Shown one piece after another: positions 6,927 through 11,168 of a stretch of DNA of 11,168 nucleotides. Within the stretch, counting starts at the first letter, position 1. Every line of letters begins with the position of its first letter. Location: contig CAYJXJ010000154.1 of assembly GCA_964374095.1 (NCBI GenBank), positions 1 through 11,168 of the forward strand, in the 5' to 3' direction. Under the pieces are notes generated by a model. That model searched no databases. It was given only the letters and a program-made list of their open reading frames with translations, and was not told where the DNA came from. Source of the DNA: CAYJXJ01 sp964374095 (GTDB lineage: Bacteria; Elusimicrobiota; Elusimicrobia; UBA1565; UBA9628). The translations under genes and the position numbers were made by a program.

Positions 6927-7999
6927 GTGCGGGGAGGCTGGAAATCCTTGTCGAGGAGGTAGAGATACATGACCGCCATGGAGTCCTGGTCCGCCGGCGT
7001 GGTGTTGTTGTAGACGCTGACGATCTCATAGTGACGGCCGCGGTACACGGGGATGCCGGCGGCGCTGGAGAACGAATCGACGTGTTCGAGGCCGACCCCG
7101 GTCCGGGGGGCGCGCGCCCGGGACTTGAACAAGGACTTCTGCGTCGTGAGGTCCCGCAATTCCAGCGATTCCGCGAAGGGGTGGAGGTGGACCGCGATAT
7201 AATGGATCGTCGTATCATAAGGAAGACTCATGATCTTGGTGACCAGGGTTCGCCTCTCCTCGCGTCCGGGTTTGACCACCCAGTGCCCGGTGAACTTCCG
7301 GCCGTAGCGATCCACGTAGTCACTTCCCGGCGGGGCGTTGGGCGCGATGGCCCCCGGGTGGCAGCTTTGGAGGCTCCCGGGCGGCGCGGATTTCATCCCG
7401 AAAAATCCGTGCTCACCCTCGAGCAGCGCCATCCCGAAGGCCGAGGACGGGTAGAGGGGCTTGTAGGGCATCAGGAGGTCGCGGTCGCGAACAAAATCCA
7501 CAAGCAGCCGGTGCCTGACGCTGAAGGGCTTGCCTACGGCGTTGTGATTGAGAACTTGGGCGTAGATCGAGAGCCATTCGTCGGAGCGGATCGGGATCCC
7601 GTATCCCCGGGGAAACTCCATCTCCAGCTGGCCCTGGGACAGGGTGAAGAGCCGCGCCGAGCCTTTCCGGGCCGTGTCGAAGAGCTTCGCGTGGGCCGCA
7701 GGGTCATAGTCCACGTTGACGTGGCACATGAACTCGGGGGAGCGGGGCGACCGGCCGTCGGGTCCCACGATGCGGGTCCGCATCCCGGTCACCCAGAGCA
7801 GTTCGGAGGGGGCCTTTGGCTCCAGACGGACCTTGCGCAACTCGGCGGGACCCTCCATCGACCGGTACCGGCGGTCGATCTCCAGGGGGAGGGAGAGAAA
7901 TTCCATCTGTCCCGCCGGCGTCCCGGGTCCCGGCGCGAATCGCAACGCCATTCCCAGAGCCATGAGGGCGAACGGAATCCAGGCGCGCCGGATGTTCAT
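6923..7999 (-). CDS. Secreted protein resembling copper type II monooxygenases (PHM-like fold), function unknown
   Basis: A 358 aa protein. Residues 1-20 form a signal or anchor (MNIRR, then AWIPFALMALGMAL). The rest is beta-rich. The C-terminal half contains IHYIAVHLHPFAESLELRD (265-283) and DQDSMAVMYLYL (337-348). His271/His273 and Met341 repeat the HxH...Met pattern of the CuM site of peptidylglycine alpha-hydroxylating monooxygenase (rat His242, His244, Met314) with nearly the same spacing. The N-terminal half has CHVNVDYD (His93) and IYAQVLNHN (His152), reminiscent of the CuH half, but His-His is Cys-His here. SURNod19-like proteins share similar text. The copper role is inference. ATG 7999 has AAGGG 5 bases upstream and a promoter just before it. 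The gene is divergent from the iron permease and coupled to the TPR gene. Confidence 0.7.
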   Translation of the reverse strand: MNIRRAWIPFALMALGMALRFAPGPGTPAGQMEFLSLPLEIDRRYRSMEGPAELRKVRLEPKAPSELLWVTGMRTRIVGPDGRSPRSPEFMCHVNVDYDPAAHAKLFDTARKGSARLFTLSQGQLEMEFPRGYGIPIRSDEWLSIYAQVLNHNAVGKPFSVRHRLLVDFVRDRDLLMPYKPLYPSSAFGMALLEGEHGFFGMKSAPPGSLQSCHPGAIAPNAPPGSDYVDRYGRKFTGHWVVKPGREERRTLVTKIMSLPYDTTIHYIAVHLHPFAESLELRDLTTQKSLFKSRARAPRTGVGLEHVDSFSSAAGIPVYRGRHYEIVSVYNNTTPADQDSMAVMYLYLLDKDFQPPRT

Positions 8000-8009
8000 C
8001 GTCGCCCTT

Positions 8010-8038
8010 AGGATACCGCCCTCCCGGCCCCGCGTCAA
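8010..8038 (-). promoter_or_regulatory. Sigma70-type promoter for the PHM-like/TPR unit
   Basis: On the minus strand TTGACG (8033-8038) and TATCCT (8010-8015) are separated by exactly 17 bases, a good sigma70-type match. The ATG at 7999 begins only 10 bases after the -10 box, so the predicted 5' leader is about 3-5 nt. The AAGGG between them would then be mostly promoter-proximal DNA rather than a working ribosome binding site. Alternatively transcription begins elsewhere. Confidence 0.55.
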
Positions 8039-8083
8039 GCCCGCCGGCGCCTCCGGCATGATTGGAAGGGCGGGCATTTTGAT

Positions 8084-8102
8084 ATTGAAATTCAGTCTCA
8101 AT
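8084..8102. promoter_or_regulatory. Fur-box-like operator upstream of the FTR1 permease
   Basis: ATTGAAATTCAGTCTCAAT is a 19-base imperfect palindrome in which 7 of 9 base pairs are symmetric. It matches the common Fur-site form ATTGAGAATGATTCTCAAT at 15 of 19 positions. It covers the -35 box of the permease promoter, where a bound Fe-Fur repressor would block RNA polymerase, as expected for an iron-uptake gene. A second inverted pair, TTCAGT (8091-8096) and ACTGAA (8111-8116), overlaps the -10 region. Confidence 0.65.
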
Positions 8103-8113
8103 AGAGCTATACT
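8085..8113 (+). promoter_or_regulatory. Sigma70-type promoter for the FTR1 permease
   Basis: TTGAAA (8085-8090) and TATACT (8108-8113) are separated by exactly 17 bases, within an AT-rich island that stands out in a GC-rich window. The predicted transcription start is near 8119-8121, only 2-4 bases before the ATG at 8123, which suggests a leaderless or near-leaderless mRNA. The -35 box lies inside the Fur-like palindrome. Confidence 0.65.
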
Positions 8114-8122
8114 GAAAGGGTC

Positions 8123-8905
8123 ATGGGCGCGGCCTTCGTGATGACGCTCCGGGAGGGCCTCGAGGCCTTTCTCATCGTGGCCATCTCTCTGGCCTACCTG
8201 CGCAAGACCGGCCGTCACGCCCTCATCCCCGCCGTGCGCTGGGGCATCGCCGTATCGATCGCGCTGAGCGCGGGGGCCGCCTGGCTGCTCCAGCGGGCGT
8301 CCAACCAGGCCTTGTGGGAGGGGATACTCGCCATCGCGGCGGCCTTTCTTGTCGGCAGCCTGACGGTCCACATGTGGCGGATGGCCCGCAAGCTCAAGTC
8401 GCAGATCGAGGCCCGGCTGGAGGGGGCCGCGGTCCGGCCCGATGCCGCGGCATTCGCCGGCGTCTTCCTGTTTACCGTCCTCATGATCACCCGGGAAGGG
8501 ATGGAGACCGCGCTCCTGCTCAACAGCGTCCTCTCCCAGTCGGGCTCCGGGCCGGTGCTGGCCGGGGTCTCCGCGGGATTGTTCGCGGCGGCCGCGACGG
8601 CCTGGCTGTGGTCCCGGCACGGGCACCGGGTGAATCTGGGCCTCTTTTTCCAGGTCACCGCCATCTTTCTGGGGGTGTTTCTCGTGCAGCTTCTGATCTA
8701 CGGCTTCCATGAACTCACCGAGGCCTATGCCCTCCCCTTCAGCGAGAGCTTGACCGAGACGCTCCACTGGGCCACCGAGCCCTACGGCCCGGACGGCCGC
8801 TACGGCCAATGGCTCAGCTTCGCCATCGTCGTCCTGCCGGTCGGCTGGCTCCTGATGGCCTGGCTGCGCGACCGGCGTCTGGTCGCGGCCGGTCAGACGA
8901 CCTAG
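8123..8905 (+). CDS. FTR1 family iron permease (high-affinity iron transporter)
   Basis: A 260 aa inner-membrane protein of the FTR1/Fip1/EfeU family, which imports iron, in known systems usually coupled to oxidation of Fe(II). It shows the two hallmark REXXE motifs, REGLE (10-14) and REGME (124-128), and a third conserved acidic motif, YGFHELTEA, in the C-terminal third. Hydrophobic stretches fit the seven-span topology. Length is normal for the bacterial permease alone; no fused cupredoxin or EfeO-type domain is present. The N-terminus MGAAFVMTLREGLEAFLIV matches the family, favouring ATG 8123 although its AAAGG is only 3 bases away. It is preceded by a promoter with an overlapping Fur-like box, so iron repression is likely. 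It is divergent from a possible copper protein. Its stop shares the CTAG at 8902-8905 with the convergent gene. Confidence 0.93.
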   Translation: MGAAFVMTLREGLEAFLIVAISLAYLRKTGRHALIPAVRWGIAVSIALSAGAAWLLQRASNQALWEGILAIAAAFLVGSLTVHMWRMARKLKSQIEARLEGAAVRPDAAAFAGVFLFTVLMITREGMETALLLNSVLSQSGSGPVLAGVSAGLFAAAATAWLWSRHGHRVNLGLFFQVTAIFLGVFLVQLLIYGFHELTEAYALPFSESLTETLHWATEPYGPDGRYGQWLSFAIVVLPVGWLLMAWLRDRRLVAAGQTT

Positions 8906-11028
8906 CGCGCCAGGGCCTCGGCCGCCTCGAGGATCAGCTTCGTTGCCGAGGGACCGATGGAGTTGGTTTCCTCGTAATGGTGGCCCGGCGGACGGGGCCG
9001 CAGGGTGAGGTTCGGCGTGACCTTGAAGTCGTACTCGGGCACGATGTAGCCGAGCTCGTCGTTGGCAAGGCCCACGACGAAGGCCGCGGGGGCGCGGATT
9101 TTCTCCCGCAGATAGGGTCCCTTCGGCGCCAAACCCAATTCGGGAGGCGCGGGGTTCTCAGGTTGCGTCAGGGGATGGCCGGCTCGGTAGCGGCCGTCAT
9201 AGCCGCCGATCACCAGCTCGGGGAAGATCTCCCCCGGAATGCCGAGCAGGCGCAGGGGACCGATGTCGACCCGGCTCACCTCGGTCTCGACCCATGGGAA
9301 CTCCTCGCGCTTCAAGCGTCGAAGCACGTGGACGGCGGGCAGGGAGTAGACCTTCTTCTTATCGAGCGGCTTGCCGCTCGAATCCCGGAGGACGTGGCCG
9401 AAGGCCAGCGCGGGCAGAAATCCCAGGTACCGGGAGTTTTCCACCGGGACGAGGAGCGTCGTGGAGGCGTAGGAGACCTTGAAATCCCTGGCCTTCGCGA
9501 GGGGCTTGGCGATCGCCGCGGCGGCAAGGGCAGCCAGGTCGGCGCCGATGCGGTAGGCTTCGTAAAAGTTGTCGGCGCGGGAGTCGGGCGTCATCAGCCC
9601 TCCGATGGCGCCGGGCAGGAACAGGCAGGCCCCCCCCCGGCGCTCCTCCAGACGGGAGCAAAGCGGGCCGGGAAAGTCCGCGGTGAGCAGCCGGTTGTCG
9701 CGCCCCAGGACTTCGGGGTGGCAGGACCAATTGACCAGCGTGGCGATCAGCCGCCCGGTCTTGCCCCGGAGCTCCAGGACCCCGAGGTGCGGATCGATCA
9801 CGACCGGATCGCGGTTGTCGCGGCAGAGCCCGCGCGGATCGACGGCCTTGACCGCGACCGCCATCGAGGATTCCTCCAGGTTGATCTCGAGCCTTTCCAG
9901 AGCGGCGGCCACCTTGTCCTTGACCTCCCGGAGGTAGCCATGATCGACGCCGGAGACCCCGGGCAGCGGGCCCCAGAGTCCCAGCGTGTCGGGTCCCGAA
10001 TGCTGGTGCGTCGCGGTCACGAATAGGTAGCGCCCGGGCCTGTCGAAGCCCGTCTTGCGCCGCAGATCCTCGACGTCGTTGCGAAAGAAGCCCAGGAGGT
10101 CCAGGCCGACGATGGCGACCGTGTTCTTGCCGTCCGAAACGACCGCGATCCGGGCGTAGAGCGGATCATGCACCCCGGAGGGCTTGCGTCCCGTGGCGCC
10201 GAAGCCCGCGAGCAGGACGCGGTGGCGGGCCAGGTCGGGGGTGATGTCGACTTTGGAAGCGGCGGCTCTGGAGGCCGCCGCCGAGGCGCCGGCGGAGGCC
10301 AGGACAAAAAACACCGCCGCCAGGACCAGGCGTTTGGCGTAGGCGCAGCCCCGCCGGAGGGGACAGCCGTCGCAGAGCGGCGACGCGCGGCAGCGCCGTT
10401 TGGCGTGCTCGACCAGGAGCGCGTGAAATTCCCCGTAAAGCCGCGCCCGGCGCGGGAGGCCCCTCACGAGGAAGCCCTGCGCCTCGTGGTAACGGGTCCG
10501 CGCCGAAAACCAACCCAGCCGGGAGCCGATGCGCCGGGTGTAGGCGTCCACCACGAAGGCCGGCAGGCCGCCGGCATAGAGCAGGATGGAGTCGGCGGTC
10601 TCGGGGCCGATCCCGAATATTCCCAGCAGCTCCGTGCGAAGCCCAGGCGCGGGGCCGCGGAGCCAGCGGGCGAGAGGGCCGCGCGATAACGCGTGGCGGG
10701 CGAAGGCCCTGATCTTAAGGGTCTTTTGTCGAAAATACCCTGAGGGCCGGATCAGCCTGGCCAGGCGCCGGGCCGGCGTGGATGCGATGCGGCGGAGGTC
10801 GACGAGCCCCGCGGCATTAAGATTCACGAGGGCGCGGGTCACATTGGTCCAAGCCGTGTTCTGCGTGAGGATGGCGCCCAGCGCGATCTCCGCGCGCTGC
10901 CGGTCCGTCAGCCTTCCCCAACGGCCGGGGTGGTACTCCGGGACTTTCCCTTTTGGGGAGGTGACCGGCCACCAACCCTGGGGACCGTAGGCGGTGAGGA
11001 GCGTTGTGTAGACCGTCGCGGGACTCAA
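8902..11028 (-). CDS. Endonuclease III-related DNA glycosylase joined in frame to a secreted neutral ceramidase-like hydrolase
   Basis: A 708 aa open frame of two unrelated parts. Residues 1-231 are an HhH-GPD DNA glycosylase of the endonuclease III-related group (COG2231/MagIII type). Visible are YGPQGWWP (14-21), ALGAILTQNTAWTNV (49-63), the HhH GIFGIGPETADSILL (136-150), catalytic Asp161 and an iron-sulfur motif at Cys213, Cys219, Cys222 and Cys228. The Lys of the lyase-active enzymes is Glu143, predicting a monofunctional base-excision enzyme. Residues 232-255 read as a complete signal peptide. Residues 256-708 resemble the neutral/alkaline ceramidase N-terminal domain: VDITPD (260-265), FVTATHQHSGPDTLG (336-350) and NWSCHPEVLG (433-442). 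The usual GDxSP nucleophile motif is replaced by GGLMTP (476-481). TTG 11028 overlaps the receiver-gene stop (TTGA). Either this is a true fusion, or two genes with a lost stop and a non-standard start. Confidence 0.8.
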   Translation of the reverse strand: MSPATVYTTLLTAYGPQGWWPVTSPKGKVPEYHPGRWGRLTDRQRAEIALGAILTQNTAWTNVTRALVNLNAAGLVDLRRIASTPARRLARLIRPSGYFRQKTLKIRAFARHALSRGPLARWLRGPAPGLRTELLGIFGIGPETADSILLYAGGLPAFVVDAYTRRIGSRLGWFSARTRYHEAQGFLVRGLPRRARLYGEFHALLVEHAKRRCRASPLCDGCPLRRGCAYAKRLVLAAVFFVLASAGASAAASRAAASKVDITPDLARHRVLLAGFGATGRKPSGVHDPLYARIAVVSDGKNTVAIVGLDLLGFFRNDVEDLRRKTGFDRPGRYLFVTATHQHSGPDTLGLWGPLPGVSGVDHGYLREVKDKVAAALERLEINLEESSMAVAVKAVDPRGLCRDNRDPVVIDPHLGVLELRGKTGRLIATLVNWSCHPEVLGRDNRLLTADFPGPLCSRLEERRGGACLFLPGAIGGLMTPDSRADNFYEAYRIGADLAALAAAAIAKPLAKARDFKVSYASTTLLVPVENSRYLGFLPALAFGHVLRDSSGKPLDKKKVYSLPAVHVLRRLKREEFPWVETEVSRVDIGPLRLLGIPGEIFPELVIGGYDGRYRAGHPLTQPENPAPPELGLAPKGPYLREKIRAPAAFVVGLANDELGYIVPEYDFKVTPNLTLRPRPPGHHYEETNSIGPSATKLILEAAEALAR
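10264..10335 (-). other. Internal signal peptide/transmembrane segment at the domain junction
   Basis: Residues 232-255 of the long frame begin KRLVLAAVFFVLASAGASA: a Lys-Arg n-region, a 14-residue hydrophobic core and an AxA-type cleavage site. This is what a separate secreted ceramidase would carry directly after its initiator Met. The codon where that Met would be (10336-10338) is GCC. The nearest possible starts are CTG at 10327-10329 and GTG at 10312-10314, and both would cut off the charged n-region. Confidence 0.6.
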
Positions 11029-11168
11029 GGCCTGCCGAGGACTTTATCGATCTTCTTGAAGAGGCGGTCCGGGTCGAAGGGCTTGATGATGTAATCCACG
11101 GCGCCGTGCTGGAAGGCGGTCTCGACATCGCCCATACGTCCCAGGGCCGTGATCATGATGATCTTGAT
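11025..11168 (-). CDS. Response-regulator receiver domain, C-terminal end (partial)
   Basis: Forty-seven codons before a TGA at 11025-11027; the 5' part lies beyond the window. The text holds IKIIMITALG, with the conserved Thr after strand beta 4, then AFQHGAVDYIIKPFDPDRLF, with the invariant Lys before Pro and the beta 5-alpha 5 region of CheY-like receivers. The protein stops right after helix alpha 5, so it is either a stand-alone CheY-type regulator or a protein ending in a receiver. The phosphorylated Asp is not visible. Its stop overlaps the TTG start of the downstream glycosylase frame by 4 nt. Confidence 0.85.
   Translation of the reverse strand: MKIIMITALGRMGDVETAFQHGAVDYIIKPFDPDRLFKKIDKVLGRP

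Noticed and set aside
5967..6962. Plus-strand open frame of about 330 codons opposite the TPR gene
   Set aside because: Gly/Pro/Arg/Gln-rich translation without domain text, while the minus strand shows regular TPR periodicity.
7031..8011. Plus-strand open frame opposite the PHM-like gene
   Set aside because: The minus strand has a signal peptide, ribosome site, promoter and coherent beta-strand motifs; the plus-strand product has none.
8000..8809. N-terminal extension of the PHM-like frame far upstream through the FTR1 gene
   Set aside because: The extension is antisense to FTR1 and lacks domain text; ATG 7999 has a signal peptide, ribosome site and promoter.
8809..10026. Plus-strand open frame of 405 codons opposite the ceramidase-like domain
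   Set aside because: It overlaps the FTR1 3' end out of frame and is low-complexity; the minus strand has the HxHSGP family motifs.
10305..10310. Six-A homopolymer as a cause of an artificial gene fusion
   Set aside because: A single indel would shift the frame, but the glycosylase and hydrolase halves are in the same frame on both sides.
1..11168. CRISPR array, tRNA/rRNA, insertion sequence or phage genes
   Set aside because: No spaced direct repeats, tRNA-like cloverleaf, transposase motifs or terminal inverted repeats were seen on either strand.

Overview
The window comes from a high-GC genome of a diderm, LPS-making bacterium. It carries a nearly complete 'make Kdo and export LPS' operon, a set of small coupled genes, and an iron-uptake locus. 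GC-rich third positions dominate throughout, and most long open frames on the opposite strands are shadows of the real genes. The order kdsB-pyrG-kdsA followed by lptC-lptA-lptB, plus an upstream protein ending in a FlgD-like Ig/sorting-type C-terminus, would fit Elusimicrobiota or a deltaproteobacterial-type lineage. That placement is inference from gene order and cannot be settled from this window.

Layout. (1) 1-101: the last 32 codons of a surface or secreted protein. (2) 138-5778, plus strand: kdsB, pyrG, kdsA, a small zinc-ribbon membrane protein, an LptC-like lipoprotein, an LptA/OstA-like protein and lptB. From pyrG onward every junction is a 4-8 nt stop/start overlap, so this is one translationally coupled operon. 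KdsA makes Kdo-8-phosphate, PyrG supplies CTP, KdsB makes CMP-Kdo, and LptC/LptA/LptB form part of the machine that carries finished LPS to the outer membrane. The usual kdsD and kdsC genes are not here; the zinc-ribbon gene lies between kdsA and lptC. (3) 5868-7999, minus strand: a two-gene unit, a secreted protein resembling copper type II monooxygenases (PHM fold) followed by a TPR protein. (4) 8000-8122: a compact divergent promoter region with a convincing Fur-box-like palindrome. (5) 8123-8905, plus: an FTR1-type iron permease. (6) 8902-11168, minus: the end of a response-regulator receiver domain, coupled to one long reading frame joining an endonuclease III-related DNA glycosylase to a secreted neutral-ceramidase-like hydrolase.

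The most unusual points are: the glycosylase/ceramidase frame with a perfect signal peptide in its middle and no ATG, GTG or TTG where that signal should begin; the candidate copper protein with HxH...Met spacing like PHM, divergent from an iron permease; two divergent promoters whose -10 boxes sit only 9-10 nt before the start codons; and the zinc-ribbon membrane protein built into the LPS operon. No tRNA, rRNA, CRISPR array, insertion sequence or phage gene was seen.
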